This document shows, piece by piece, positions 44,356 to 53,949 of a stretch of 64,000 nt of DNA (positions within the stretch are counted from its first letter, which is position 1; the number at the start of each line of letters is the position of its first letter). The notes under the pieces were generated by a model that was not told where the DNA came from, did not search any database, and saw only the letters and a program-made list of their open reading frames with translations. The translations under genes were made by a program, and so were the position numbers. The stretch comes from an uncultured Rhodospirillales bacterium (GTDB lineage Bacteria; Pseudomonadota; Alphaproteobacteria; Acetobacterales; Acetobacteraceae): positions 21,587-85,586 of the forward strand of contig CAIJTR010000153.1 in assembly GCA_903823665.1 (NCBI GenBank). Reading direction: 5' to 3'.

Positions 44356-46164
44356 TTGACACAAGCTTATCGCCGGGAGCGCGCGCTGTTGTTGGATGCC
44401 ACGCAGAACGATCTGAGCGTCTATGGCTTGGTTTCTGCCACGAACATGCAGCCAGTCAGCTTCAATGGTTGCTTCGGCTGGCTTCATCTTCCGCCGAACG
44501 GTAAGTCCGGCCGAATCGCGGTGTTGCTTTGCCCGGGACTGAAGAACGACGGGCTGACCGGCTATCGCTCATATCGCCTGCTCGCACAGCAGCTTGCCGC
44601 TGCCGGTTACCCCACGCTGCGTTTTGACTATCCGGGCACAGGCAATTCGTGCGAGCCGGCAAGCGACGCGCTTTGGACGGAATGGCAGCAGAGCATTCAT
44701 GCCGCCGGATTGTGGCTGCGCTATCGCAGTGGCGCGGACCGTCTGGTCCTGTGTGGTTTTCGCCTAGGTGCCACATTGGTGGCCGAATGCGCCGCACGCC
44801 GTTCGGATGTGGCCGGGATGGTGCTGCTTGCCCCAGTGATGCGTGGTCGCTCCTATATCCGTCAGATGCGGGTCGAGGCGGAGTTGCAAAACGCCCAAAC
44901 CGAAGTGGAGGGTGGCCTTGAACTGCAGGAGTTCCGCCTTTCCCCTGCAACTGTTGCGGATATTGAGCAGGTCGATCTGCGTGCGGCCTCCATAACACCT
45001 GGCATATCTGTCCTCCTGCACAGCGAAATGCCCTCCCGCGTGATCGATGACTGCGTGGAGGCATGGACGGAGCAGGGTGCGACCATAACCACCGCGGACT
45101 TTGTGGGCCTGGAGCCGCTGCTTCGCCCCACCTTTATGAACCACGACGTACCTATCGCCGCTGAACGTATTTTGTCCTGGCTGCGGATGACGCTCCCGCC
45201 CGTTGCGGCCATTCTCCCAGACGAGCCAGTGATCAACGATGTTGCTCTGCGTCCGGAGGGATGCATCGAGCGACCAATGCGGTTTGGCATTGGTGGCCGG
45301 TTGTTCGGCATGCTCTGCCAGCCGGACAGCGATGCTCTGCTCGACCGGGTGGTCATCATTGGAAATTCCAGCGGAGACCCGCATTACGGTCATGCCCGGT
45401 TCGGCGTTGAACTGGCACGTAACCTCGCCAAAGCTGGGATCGCCTCGCTGCGGATGGACTTCGCTGGAATTGCCGACAGCCTTGCCGATGACGACGCCGG
45501 CACGCATGTCTTTGAGGTGGATCGTAGTGCCGACGTGTCTGCTGCCATCGACGCGCTGCAAGATCTCGGCTTCCGCCGTTTTGCCGTGCAGGGACTGTGT
45601 TCAGGTGCCTATCACGCCTATCATGCGGGCCTTGCCGACGCCCGCGTCGACACCCTTCTGCTGGTCAATCTGCCGATGTTCCAGTGGCGACACGGTGACC
45701 CTATTGAGCATCTCGTCTACACCACCGAGAGCCCTGTGCATTTCCTCAGCAATCTGCGCAGCCCTGACGCCTGGGTTCGCCAATTGCGCCGCCTGCGCGA
45801 TGAGCCGACCCAGATGTTTGCGCGACTTGCCTTACAGGGTGCATGGTTCAGCTCGCGCATTGAGATCTTCGGCCTTCGCGTGGCGCAATTCCTTCATCTG
45901 CCCATCGAGCCAACGCCCGAGGAAGCGGCAATGCGGGCGATTGCCCATCGTGCCCGCAGCCTGTTTCTGGCAGCCGAGGGCGATGCCGGTGCCGTGGCGT
46001 TAAAGCAGGCTTTTGGTGCTCACCGTGCACCGCCGGGTGCCACGCTGCGGGTGTTGCCAGACCTTGATCACACGCTCACGGCACCGCGCATGCGTCAACA
46101 GGTTATCGCCCATCTGCAAGGGTTCCTGATGGGCGCTGCACCTTCAATGGCTGCCGGCGACTGA
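44356..46164 (+). CDS. Tandem alpha/beta hydrolase fusion, exosortase-associated type
   Basis: About 602 aa. Two hydrolase domains in one chain. Domain 1 (about 30-280): LLCPGLKNDGLTGYRSYRLL, FDYPGTGNSC, and the nucleophile elbow CGFRLGATL, where Arg replaces Ser (GxRxG). Domain 2 (about 300-600): VIIGNSSGDPHYGHARFGVE, MDFAGIADS, elbow VQGLCSGAYHA with Cys as nucleophile (GxCxG), and late ATLRVLPDLDHTLT with His. The GLRLGA-like and GLCxGA elbows are the hallmarks of the two separate hydrolases associated with exosortase A systems; here they appear fused, but no exosortase or polysaccharide genes are nearby. The start is uncertain: TTG at 44356 is the first possible, and a TTG near 44389 with GGGAG upstream is an alternative. 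The 3' end overlaps the convergent gene by 21 nt. Confidence 0.8.
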   Translation: MTQAYRRERALLLDATQNDLSVYGLVSATNMQPVSFNGCFGWLHLPPNGKSGRIAVLLCPGLKNDGLTGYRSYRLLAQQLAAAGYPTLRFDYPGTGNSCEPASDALWTEWQQSIHAAGLWLRYRSGADRLVLCGFRLGATLVAECAARRSDVAGMVLLAPVMRGRSYIRQMRVEAELQNAQTEVEGGLELQEFRLSPATVADIEQVDLRAASITPGISVLLHSEMPSRVIDDCVEAWTEQGATITTADFVGLEPLLRPTFMNHDVPIAAERILSWLRMTLPPVAAILPDEPVINDVALRPEGCIERPMRFGIGGRLFGMLCQPDSDALLDRVVIIGNSSGDPHYGHARFGVELARNLAKAGIASLRMDFAGIADSLADDDAGTHVFEVDRSADVSAAIDALQDLGFRRFAVQGLCSGAYHAYHAGLADARVDTLLLVNLPMFQWRHGDPIEHLVYTTESPVHFLSNLRSPDAWVRQLRRLRDEPTQMFARLALQGAWFSSRIEIFGLRVAQFLHLPIEPTPEEAAMRAIAHRARSLFLAAEGDAGAVALKQAFGAHRAPPGATLRVLPDLDHTLTAPRMRQQVIAHLQGFLMGAAPSMAAGD

Positions 46165-46872
46165 CAGCCCGGCCACGCCGTGCTTGGCAATTAGCCGCGC
46201 CACGAGCCCCGATGCCTTAGCCTCCTCCACGAAGTCACGCAGGAACGCCTCCGCGGCATCGAGCCCGCGCGTGCAACCCACTGCTTGCTGCACCGCGGTG
46301 AACTGGCCGTCCAAGATGCGAGCGCCGGGCATTTTGCTGATGTCTGCCAACAAGCCGGTGCGAAGCCCTGCCAGAGCATCAAAACCGCCTTGCATGAACA
46401 GTGCCGTCGCATCGTCCAGGGTGTCGGCACGGATGAGTTCGGCATGCGCCAGATTGCGTTCCAGCCAAAGGCCGTAGGCGCTGCGACCTGAAACGGCGAC
46501 GCGCTTACCGGCCTGATCGACGTCAGCAATTTTTGTGATCGTAGATCCGGCGGGAACAAGATAGGTCGCCTCGATTTCGGCGTAGGCGGCCGTGAACGCG
46601 ATCTTGGCCGCGCGCTGTGGTTCCGCCCCGATCAGTCCGATATCCCAGGTGTCCGTGCCACCGGCATCCGCCACCATTCCTGGGCTTGCAAATGGGATCA
46701 GCTTCAACGGGACGCCAAGGCGTTTTGCGATCGCTGCCGCCATGTCCGGTGACACACCTTCCGGATCTCCGTTGCTGCTGCGACTGGTGACGAGCAGGAA
46801 GTTGCTCATGTTGATGCCGGCCCGCAGGACTCCATGCGGGGCGAGTTCTTCAAGCAGGGCAGGGTTCGTCAT
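46144..46872 (-). CDS. Solute-binding protein family 3-like protein without signal peptide
   Basis: 242 aa. Family 3 (amino-acid type) binding fold: LAPHGVLRAGINMSNFLLVT, GVSPDMAAAIAKRLGVPLKLIPF, WDIGLIGAEPQRAAKIAFTAAYAEIEATYLVPAG, and a C-terminal helix with LRDFVEEAKASGLVARLIAKHG. It begins MTNPALLEELAPHG with no hydrophobic leader; the longer frame to 46911 adds only a charged stretch (MPKRKPSPTKEAA). So it is either cytoplasmic or enzymatic (as in some binding-fold enzymes), or exported by an unseen route. It is divergent from the GlucD-like gene. Confidence 0.8.
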   Translation of the reverse strand: MTNPALLEELAPHGVLRAGINMSNFLLVTSRSSNGDPEGVSPDMAAAIAKRLGVPLKLIPFASPGMVADAGGTDTWDIGLIGAEPQRAAKIAFTAAYAEIEATYLVPAGSTITKIADVDQAGKRVAVSGRSAYGLWLERNLAHAELIRADTLDDATALFMQGGFDALAGLRTGLLADISKMPGARILDGQFTAVQQAVGCTRGLDAAEAFLRDFVEEAKASGLVARLIAKHGVAGLSVAGSH

Positions 46873-46949
46873 GGCAGCTTCCTTGGTTGGGCTGGGTTTG
46901 CGCTTGGGCATGACAATGGCAGAGTGTTAAAAAATCTGGGAGTGCGCCT

Positions 46950-48206
46950 GTGAAAATAACGTCAGCCATCGTGACCCCGATTGCGTTTCGCGATCCGCCG
47001 CTGTTGAACGTTGCTGGCGTGCATGAGCCGTTCGCCCTTCGCAGCATCATTGAGGTGCAAACCGACAACGGCTTGGTGGGACTGGGCGAAAGCTATGGTG
47101 ATCTTGGCACCTTGGCCAACCTCAATGCGCTGGCACCCTTGCTGGTCGGTCTTGACCCGTTCGACCTGAACGCACTCACCGCACGCGCCAACAAAGTGGT
47201 GACCGGCAGCTCTGACTTCGCGCCACAAATTTCCACGTCCGGCACGCGTGCTGTATCGGTTGCCATTGGCGCATTTGAGGTGGCGTTTCTTGATCTGCAG
47301 GCGCAGTCGATCGGCCGTCCGCTCTATGAGGTTCTCGGCGGCAAGCTGCGTGATGCGGTGTCGTATAGTGCATATCTGTTCTATAAGTTTGAGAGGCACC
47401 GCGATGATCCCGGCTATCCAGCCGATGATTGGGGCGATTGCCGTACCCACGAGGCCGTTGTCGGGCAGGCGCGCCGGATGATCGAGGAATTTGGCTTCAG
47501 CTCGATCAAGCTGAAGGCCGGTGTGTTCGAGCCGGACTATGAGATCGAAACCCTGCGGCATTTGCGCACGGCATTCCCGAGCCATCCGCTGCGCATCGAC
47601 CCGAATGGTGGCTGGAGTGTGGAGACGACACGGCGGCTGATGCCCCAGCTTGATGGCTTGCTCGAATATCTTGAGGACCCAACGAACAGCCTTGCCGAAA
47701 TGGGCGACGTTTCGACGTTCGCCACAATGCCGCTGGCTACCAATATGTGCACGGTGGAATTCGGCCACATCCCCGAGACCATCCGCCGCAATGCGGTCCA
47801 GGTGATCCTGTCAGACCACCATTACTGGGGTGGCCTGCGCGCCACGCAGCATCTGGCGCATCTCGGCCGGATCTTCAATTTTGGCATATCGATGCACTCC
47901 AATTCGCATATGGGCATTAGCTTTGCTGCAATGACGCATGTGGGCAGCACGATTCCCAACCTCGATTACGCGTGCGACACGCATTATCCGTGGCAGGTTG
48001 AGGAAGTGATCGAGGGCGGCAAGCTCGAAATCAAGAATGGCAGCGTGGCCGTGCCGACTGGGCCAGGGCTTGGCGTGAAACTGGATCGTGACGCACTTGC
48101 CAGATTGCATCAGCAATATCTCGATTGTGGTATTCGCAAGCGTGATGACGCGACGGAGATGCGGAAATATGATCCTTCGTTCAACCCGGCCCGTCCGCGC
48201 TACTGA
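46950..48206 (+). CDS. Glucarate dehydratase-like enolase superfamily enzyme
   Basis: 418 aa, GTG start with GGGAG upstream. The residue pattern fits glucarate dehydratases: Lys187-x-Lys189 (SIKLKAG), metal ligands Asp217 (RIDPNGGW), Glu242 (LEDP) and Asn265 (LATNM), and the His316/Asp289 dyad (SMHSNSHMG, SDHHYWGG). It would abstract a proton alpha to a sugar-acid carboxylate and eliminate water, giving a keto-deoxy sugar acid. It is convergent with the Dpp-type importer, 4 bp apart. The true substrate may be glucarate, idarate or a related aldarate. Confidence 0.88.
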   Translation: MKITSAIVTPIAFRDPPLLNVAGVHEPFALRSIIEVQTDNGLVGLGESYGDLGTLANLNALAPLLVGLDPFDLNALTARANKVVTGSSDFAPQISTSGTRAVSVAIGAFEVAFLDLQAQSIGRPLYEVLGGKLRDAVSYSAYLFYKFERHRDDPGYPADDWGDCRTHEAVVGQARRMIEEFGFSSIKLKAGVFEPDYEIETLRHLRTAFPSHPLRIDPNGGWSVETTRRLMPQLDGLLEYLEDPTNSLAEMGDVSTFATMPLATNMCTVEFGHIPETIRRNAVQVILSDHHYWGGLRATQHLAHLGRIFNFGISMHSNSHMGISFAAMTHVGSTIPNLDYACDTHYPWQVEEVIEGGKLEIKNGSVAVPTGPGLGVKLDRDALARLHQQYLDCGIRKRDDATEMRKYDPSFNPARPRY

Positions 48207-48210
48207 TACG

Positions 48211-49908
48211 TCACGCCACCAGCAGATTACGCCGTGCCGGTTCCGCTTCCGGCACGGCGGCGAGCAGCGCTTTGGTATAGGGCTGCGAAGGATTGGTGCA
48301 GATTGTCTCTGTCTCACCAATCTCCACGATCGCGCCGCGATGCATCACGATGACGCGGTTGCAGAAATACCTGATCACCCCAAGATCGTGGCTGATGAAG
48401 ATGAAGCTCAGGCCGAGCTTGGGCTGCAATTCCAGCAATAGATCGAGGATCTGGCCGCGCAAGGTCACGTCCAGCGCCGAGGTTGCCTCATCAGCAATGA
48501 TCAGCCGCGGGTCCAGCGCCAGAGCACGGGCAATCACGATGCGTTGGCGCTGCCCACCACTGAAGGCATGCGGATAGCGGCTGGCCACATCAGGCGGCAG
48601 TCCCACCATGCCGAGCAAGCTGCGCACCCGCAGACGTAAATCGCGGCCCCGCAACAGCCCGTTCACCAGCAGCGGTTCGCCAATGCATTGCTCCACGGTC
48701 ATGCGCGGATTGAGGGATGCGAACGGGTCTTGGAAGATCATGCGGATTTCGCGATGCGCGGCCTTGAGATCTTCGCGCGACGCGTTGGCGAGATTGCTCG
48801 TCTCGCCCTCGCGGTTGCGATATCGCACTTCGCCGGTGCTCGGCCGCAGCACACGGATCAGGCAGTTGCCGAGTGTGGTTTTGCCGGAGCCACTCTCGCC
48901 GACAATGCCGAGGCTTTCACCCTCATGCAGATCAAAGCTCACGCCCTTCAAGGCAGCGGCTTGTGCCTTGGTCTTGCGAAACATTGACGCCTGGGCAGGG
49001 TAGATCAGCGAAACGTCGCGCACCTCCAGCATCACCGGGCCCGGCGGCACATAGGCGCGGGCAGGCGGTGCGGCCATGCCCAACTTGCGAGCGGCCTCGA
49101 GCAGGCGGATGGTGTAGGGGTTGATCGGGTGGGAGAATAATTGCTCCACCGGCGCGTGCTCGACCACTTCGCCGCGATACATCACCAGCACGTCATCAGC
49201 AATTTGCGCCACCACGCCCATATCATGCGTAATGAACAGCACCGCCAAGCCGTTCTCCACCTGCAGCTTGCGGATGAGCCGCAGGATTTCCGCCTGCGTC
49301 GTCACGTCAAGTGCGGTGGTGGGCTCATCTGCGATCAGCACCTTCGGATTGCAGGCGAGCGCCATGGCGATCATGGCGCGCTGGCGCATGCCGCCGCTGA
49401 ACTCGAACGGATATCGTTGTGCCGCTTCTTCGGGGTTTGGAATTTCAACTTGCCGCAGCAGATCAGTGGCGCGGGCGAGGGCGGCCTTTTTGTTCATCAG
49501 CCCGTGTGCCACCAGCGCCTCGGCAATCTGCCAGCCGATACGATGAATGGGGCTGAGCGACGTCATCGGTTCCTGGAACACCATCGCAATCTCACGCCCG
49601 CGCACGCCGCGAATTTCACTGCCGCGCGATGAGAGTTTCGCGATGTCTACAGGTTCGGTTGACGGATCAGGCGCATACAGAATCTGGCCGTTGGTGATCC
49701 GTCCGGGATGGCCCACAAGCTGGAGAATGGAGCGCGCGGTGATGCTCTTGCCGCTGCCGCTCTCGCCCACAATGCACAAGGTCTGCCCACGATGCAGGGT
49801 GAAGCTGACCTTCTCCACCGCCTTCAATGTGATCTGCCCAAGCTGAAAATGCGTGCTGAGATCACGTATATCCAGAATGGGGCGATGGGCGTTCACATCA
49901 ATGTCCAT
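48211..49908 (-). CDS. ABC transporter ATP-binding protein with two fused NBDs (DppD-DppF type)
   Basis: 565 aa. Two nucleotide-binding domains in tandem, each with Walker A (GESGSGKSITARSI; GESGSGKTTLGNCL), a signature (FSGGMRQRAMIAMALA; FSGGQRQRIVIARALA) and Walker B (VLIADEPTTALDV; LIIADEATSALDV). This is the usual fused arrangement for oligopeptide/opine/glutathione importers. Start at 49908, 11 nt inside the end of the permease gene; the longer frame to 49938 is less likely. It energises the DppB/DppC-like permeases just upstream. Confidence 0.93.
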   Translation of the reverse strand: MDIDVNAHRPILDIRDLSTHFQLGQITLKAVEKVSFTLHRGQTLCIVGESGSGKSITARSILQLVGHPGRITNGQILYAPDPSTEPVDIAKLSSRGSEIRGVRGREIAMVFQEPMTSLSPIHRIGWQIAEALVAHGLMNKKAALARATDLLRQVEIPNPEEAAQRYPFEFSGGMRQRAMIAMALACNPKVLIADEPTTALDVTTQAEILRLIRKLQVENGLAVLFITHDMGVVAQIADDVLVMYRGEVVEHAPVEQLFSHPINPYTIRLLEAARKLGMAAPPARAYVPPGPVMLEVRDVSLIYPAQASMFRKTKAQAAALKGVSFDLHEGESLGIVGESGSGKTTLGNCLIRVLRPSTGEVRYRNREGETSNLANASREDLKAAHREIRMIFQDPFASLNPRMTVEQCIGEPLLVNGLLRGRDLRLRVRSLLGMVGLPPDVASRYPHAFSGGQRQRIVIARALALDPRLIIADEATSALDVTLRGQILDLLLELQPKLGLSFIFISHDLGVIRYFCNRVIVMHRGAIVEIGETETICTNPSQPYTKALLAAVPEAEPARRNLLVA

Positions 49909-51016
49909 GAGGATCAGCCGCGTCGCGCAGCCCGTCACCGGTGAAATTTAACGCAAGGACGGTGATGGCAACGGCAGCGCCCGGCAGCAACAGCCATGGC
50001 GCAGCGGAGATAGATTCCACGTTCTGCGCCTCCTTCAGCAATGCGCCCCAGCTGATCGCCGGTGGCTGCAATCCGACGCCGAGGAAGCTGAGCGCTGTTT
50101 CCGCCAAAATCATCGCGGGAATGGCGAGTGTGACCGCCGCGATGATGTGGCTGGTGAGTGACGGCAACATGTGCCGGAAGATAATGCGCGAGCGGCTGCA
50201 TCCATCAAGCCAAGCTGCCGTCACGAAACTTTCGGATCGTAGCGCCAGAAAGCGGCCGCGCACAACGCGGGCAAGTTCGGTCCAGCCGATGAGAGAGATG
50301 ATCAGCGTGATGCAGAAATACTTGCCGAATGGCGACATGTCTTTCGGCAACGCCGCCGCCAGCGCCAGCCAAATCGGGATGGTGGGCAAGGAGATAATGA
50401 ATTCGATGACCCGTTGAATGAACCAGTCAACTTTGCCGCCGAGGTATCCTGACAGGCCACCAAAAATAATACCGAGCAGCAGGCTGTTGGCGACACCAAG
50501 CAGGCCGATGGAGAGGGACGCGCGTGCTCCATGGACAATGCGGCTCAGCACGTCTCGCCCTTGCCGGTCAGCACCAAGCAGGAACACCGGCTCAGACGGA
50601 TCCGCTGGGCCAATCAGATGTACGTTGCCAGGGATCAGCGTCCAAAGCTTGTAGGCATCCCCCTGGGCGAAGAAGCGCAGATACGTCTTGCGGCTGCCAT
50701 CGAGCACATATTTCGCTGCAAGCGTCACCGGGTCACGCGCCAGCTTGGAGCCATAGACATAAGGGCGGAAATGCCAGCCATCGGGTTGTTCATCGATGAA
50801 ATGGATGGCCTGCGGCGGATGAAACACCAGCCGGGCATTGCTTTTGTCTGGGCTGAAGGGAGCCAAGCATTCGGCAAAAACGGCAACAAGATAGAGCAAG
50901 ACCACAAGTGTCAGGCCAATGGTCGCCAGCCTGTGCCTGCGGAACCGCAGCCATACGAGGCGAGCCTCGGAGGCAGTGTCCAACGCGCGCGGCGGGGCGA
51001 GGGTTGTGTCGCTCAT
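49898..51016 (-). CDS. ABC transporter permease, DppC type
   Basis: 372 aa with about six membrane helices. N-terminal WLRFRRHRLATIGLTLVVLLYLVAVF, then a large periplasmic insertion, and the conserved FLLGADRQGRDVLSRIVHGARASLSIG and coupling loop LRSESFVTAAWLDGCSRSRIIFRHMLP. It pairs with the DppB-type permease, whose stop it overlaps by 4 nt. The periplasmic insertion of about 100 residues is longer than in DppC and resembles permeases for sugar or opine conjugates. Confidence 0.92.
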   Translation of the reverse strand: MSDTTLAPPRALDTASEARLVWLRFRRHRLATIGLTLVVLLYLVAVFAECLAPFSPDKSNARLVFHPPQAIHFIDEQPDGWHFRPYVYGSKLARDPVTLAAKYVLDGSRKTYLRFFAQGDAYKLWTLIPGNVHLIGPADPSEPVFLLGADRQGRDVLSRIVHGARASLSIGLLGVANSLLLGIIFGGLSGYLGGKVDWFIQRVIEFIISLPTIPIWLALAAALPKDMSPFGKYFCITLIISLIGWTELARVVRGRFLALRSESFVTAAWLDGCSRSRIIFRHMLPSLTSHIIAAVTLAIPAMILAETALSFLGVGLQPPAISWGALLKEAQNVESISAAPWLLLPGAAVAITVLALNFTGDGLRDAADPHGH

Positions 51017-51996
51017 TGGTAGCGAATCCTCGGGTCGAGCAGCGCCAGCAGAATGTCAGAGAGCAGCGTTCCGAACACCGTGAGCGAGCATAGCAACAGC
51101 AGGAACGCACCGGCCAGATATTGGTCCTGTCCCAGCAGCGCCTGCAACAGCAATGGTCCTGCGGTGGGCAGGTTCAATACGATGGAGATGATGACGGAGC
51201 CAGACACCAGTTGTGGCAACACGAAACCGAGCGTGCTGACGAATGGGTTAAGTGCCACACGAATGGGATAGCGGATCAGCAGCGTGATCTCGCTCAGCCC
51301 CTTCGCGCGCGCCGTGTCCACATAGGGTTGATGCAACTGATCCAGCAGATTTGCCCGCATAATGCGAATGAGGCTGGCTGCACCGGAGGTTCCCAGAATG
51401 ACCATCGGAACCCAAAGATGCTTGGCCAGATCAACAACCCTATCCCAGCCCCAAGGCGCATTCACATAGGCGGGGGAGAACAGGCCCCCGACATCGGTGT
51501 GAAACACCGAGACACCCACGAACATCAAAATCAGCGCCATCAGAAAGCCCGGAATGGCCAGTCCGAGGAATCCGATCATTGTGAAGAAATAATCGCCGAA
51601 CGAGTACCGCCGCACAGCGGAATAAACGCCAATTGGCAAGGCCACTGCCCAGGTTAGCAACAGCGTGGAGACGGACAGCACCAGCGTCAGCCCAATCCGT
51701 TCGCCGATCAGCGAGATCACCGGCTGCTGCCACTGAAAAGAGTAGCCGAAATCGCCCTGCATCACGCCGCTGATCCAGTCCCAATACTGCACGATCACCG
51801 GCTGATCGAGACCGTAGCGGGCGCGCATGCTCTCCAGCATGGCATCATCCACGGTCTCTCCAGATGCCGCGAGAGATGCCGCGTAGTTCGAGACGAAATC
51901 ACCAGGCGTGAGTTTGATGAGCAAAAACACCGTGACGGAAACAAGGAAGATGAACGGAATCATCCCCAGCAGCCGCCGAATGATAAAGCGACCCAT
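51013..51996 (-). CDS. ABC transporter permease, DppB type
   Basis: 327 aa with about six helices. FIIRRLLGMIPFIFLVSVTVF at the N-terminus, the DYGYSFQW-like region DFGYSFQWQQPVISLIGERIG, and the coupling loop RANLLDQLHQPYVDTARAKGLSE. First permease of the importer, 6 bp after the binding-protein stop. It overlaps the next permease by 4 nt. Confidence 0.93.
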   Translation of the reverse strand: MGRFIIRRLLGMIPFIFLVSVTVFLLIKLTPGDFVSNYAASLAASGETVDDAMLESMRARYGLDQPVIVQYWDWISGVMQGDFGYSFQWQQPVISLIGERIGLTLVLSVSTLLLTWAVALPIGVYSAVRRYSFGDYFFTMIGFLGLAIPGFLMALILMFVGVSVFHTDVGGLFSPAYVNAPWGWDRVVDLAKHLWVPMVILGTSGAASLIRIMRANLLDQLHQPYVDTARAKGLSEITLLIRYPIRVALNPFVSTLGFVLPQLVSGSVIISIVLNLPTAGPLLLQALLGQDQYLAGAFLLLLCSLTVFGTLLSDILLALLDPRIRYQ

Positions 51997-52002
51997 ACGT
52001 GG

Positions 52003-53919
52003 CTATTTGGCGAAGTAGTATTGCTGTACCAGCGTCGGGCCGGGATTGGGGTAATCCCAGCCATTTGGCATCGATGCTGGTACGTTGATCAGGTTCTTCG
52101 CGTGAATGCCGTAGGTGGTGACCGCCCGCACGGTGCCAATCACCTCGAACGCATCCGCCGCTTCGGAGAGGATGGCGCGAAACAACGCGTCAGCCTGTTC
52201 GGGGTTGCTGGCGGCTTTCCATTGGTCCCACTGTGCGAGACGCTGCTTCATGCTCTCGCTCGGTTCTTCACCGGCCTTGCCGCCGCTGGAATACCATTTC
52301 ACCCAGGGCAGGCTCTGCCGGCTGTCCAACGTATGGGTGCTGAGGATGGCACGAGGGTCAGAGGTCGGGTTGAGGCCGGAGGGAACGGCGTATGTGCCAA
52401 TGTCATACGTGTTGTTCTGTGCCCGCTCGTAATACAATGAGCGTTCCATCACGTTGATGCCCGTATCGATGCCGATCTTGGCCCATTGCTTCTTCACCAG
52501 ATCAGCCACATCGATAGCGGCGGCGTCTGCGGTCATGCAGTCGATTGAGATGAAGAGCTTGCTGCCATCAGGTAACAGCCGCATGCCTTGGGCATTGCGC
52601 TTGTCCAGCCCCATCCCGTCTAGCAACTTGTTGGCGGAGGCCACGTCATACTGGGTGTACTGTGTGCCGAGCTTCTCGTTGTAGAACTTGTCGGCCGGCA
52701 ATGGCCCGACCTGCCAAGGCTTGCCCTGGCCGAGATAGACAATGTCATTGATCTCGTTGCGGTCAATGCCAAGCGATAGCGCCTCGCGGAAATCATGGTT
52801 GCGCATCAGCGGACGCAGCTTCGGGTCGGGCTCCGTCTCGTTGATCCACAAGGCCATGGCCGAACTGTCGGTTGGTGTCAGCTCTTGCAGCACATAGCCT
52901 GCTTCCGCCGCGTGTTGTGCCAGAACGGGCTTGTTGTTGATGGTGTTGATGTGGCGCATCAGCATGTCAAACTGCCCACCGATGGTGGCCAGCAACATGG
53001 TCTGAATGTCGCTCACCACCTTCATGTTGACGGTGTCGATATAGGGCAGCTGGTTGCCTGCCGTATCAACCTGCCAGAAATAAGGGTTGCGCCGCAGAAC
53101 AACCTGCGTGGCACCACCGGTGTAGGGCGTTGAAATAACCCAAGGGTCCATCGTCGGCCGGTCCACATTTGCCCAACGCGCCGGGATCTCGATGTCACCG
53201 CATTTTTGGCGGAACAGCGTCGCCCAATCCGGCTGCTTCGAGTCAGTCAGCAACTTGGCAAGCTCGGGGTTGGCAGGGGTGAATTGCTGGCAGTAATGCT
53301 TGGAATACAGCGTCGCGTGCTGGCCCAGCGGTGTTGCAAGCACGTTCGGGAACTGCAGATACGAGCCTGTAAAGATGATCTTCACCGTGCTGTCGTCAAT
53401 CTTCTCCGCCCGCATCGGCTTTCCGCCGATCACGTATTGTGAGGGTGGCGACTGGAAGAATTGCTTGTTCGGCAGAAGGTCATTGACGAAGAACAAAATG
53501 TCGTCGGCACTGAATGCCACGCCGTCCGACCACTTCAGGCCGGGGCGAAGCTTGAACGTGTATTCGCTGGCATCCGCATTCACCGTCCAGCTCTCAGCGA
53601 GGTTGGGGATGGGTTTGGCGTAATCCATCGTCCAACGCGTCAGGCCCTGATTGCCGACGAGTTTGAGGATGTTGTTGTGGTCCGCATCGCCGCGCACGGC
53701 TGTTCGCAATGTGCCGCCGTAAGTGCCGACGGACTGAACCGGCTTCACGACCTCAGGGTTCTTCGGAAGCCGTTCATCAAGCGGCGGCAACTTGCCGGCT
53801 TTCACCTGTGCCGCGAGGGCAGGGGCCTCCTGATAGGCCAGTGCCACCGTGGGGGTGGCGGCTGCCATTGCCATAAGCATAGGCACTACTCGGATCGCGG
53901 CTCGGGTGATTGGTCGCAT
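52003..53919 (-). CDS. ABC transporter substrate-binding protein, family 5, of the Dpp-type importer
   Basis: 638 aa. Signal peptide MRPITRAAIRVVPMLMAMAA ending near ALA-YQ, then the long subtype of family 5: LPKNPEVVKPVQSVGTYGGTLRTAVRG, YTFKLRPGLKWSDGVAFSADD, and LSLGIDRNEINDIVYLGQG. First gene of the leftward operon (binding protein, DppB, DppC, DppDF). The context of two sugar-acid dehydratases suggests import of a sugar acid, its conjugate or an opine rather than peptides; this is inference. The ATG at 53919 begins the signal peptide. Confidence 0.92.
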   Translation of the reverse strand: MRPITRAAIRVVPMLMAMAAATPTVALAYQEAPALAAQVKAGKLPPLDERLPKNPEVVKPVQSVGTYGGTLRTAVRGDADHNNILKLVGNQGLTRWTMDYAKPIPNLAESWTVNADASEYTFKLRPGLKWSDGVAFSADDILFFVNDLLPNKQFFQSPPSQYVIGGKPMRAEKIDDSTVKIIFTGSYLQFPNVLATPLGQHATLYSKHYCQQFTPANPELAKLLTDSKQPDWATLFRQKCGDIEIPARWANVDRPTMDPWVISTPYTGGATQVVLRRNPYFWQVDTAGNQLPYIDTVNMKVVSDIQTMLLATIGGQFDMLMRHINTINNKPVLAQHAAEAGYVLQELTPTDSSAMALWINETEPDPKLRPLMRNHDFREALSLGIDRNEINDIVYLGQGKPWQVGPLPADKFYNEKLGTQYTQYDVASANKLLDGMGLDKRNAQGMRLLPDGSKLFISIDCMTADAAAIDVADLVKKQWAKIGIDTGINVMERSLYYERAQNNTYDIGTYAVPSGLNPTSDPRAILSTHTLDSRQSLPWVKWYSSGGKAGEEPSESMKQRLAQWDQWKAASNPEQADALFRAILSEAADAFEVIGTVRAVTTYGIHAKNLINVPASMPNGWDYPNPGPTLVQQYYFAK

Positions 53920-53949
53920 GTTGTTCCCCAGACGCCCTTTGCGGGCGAT

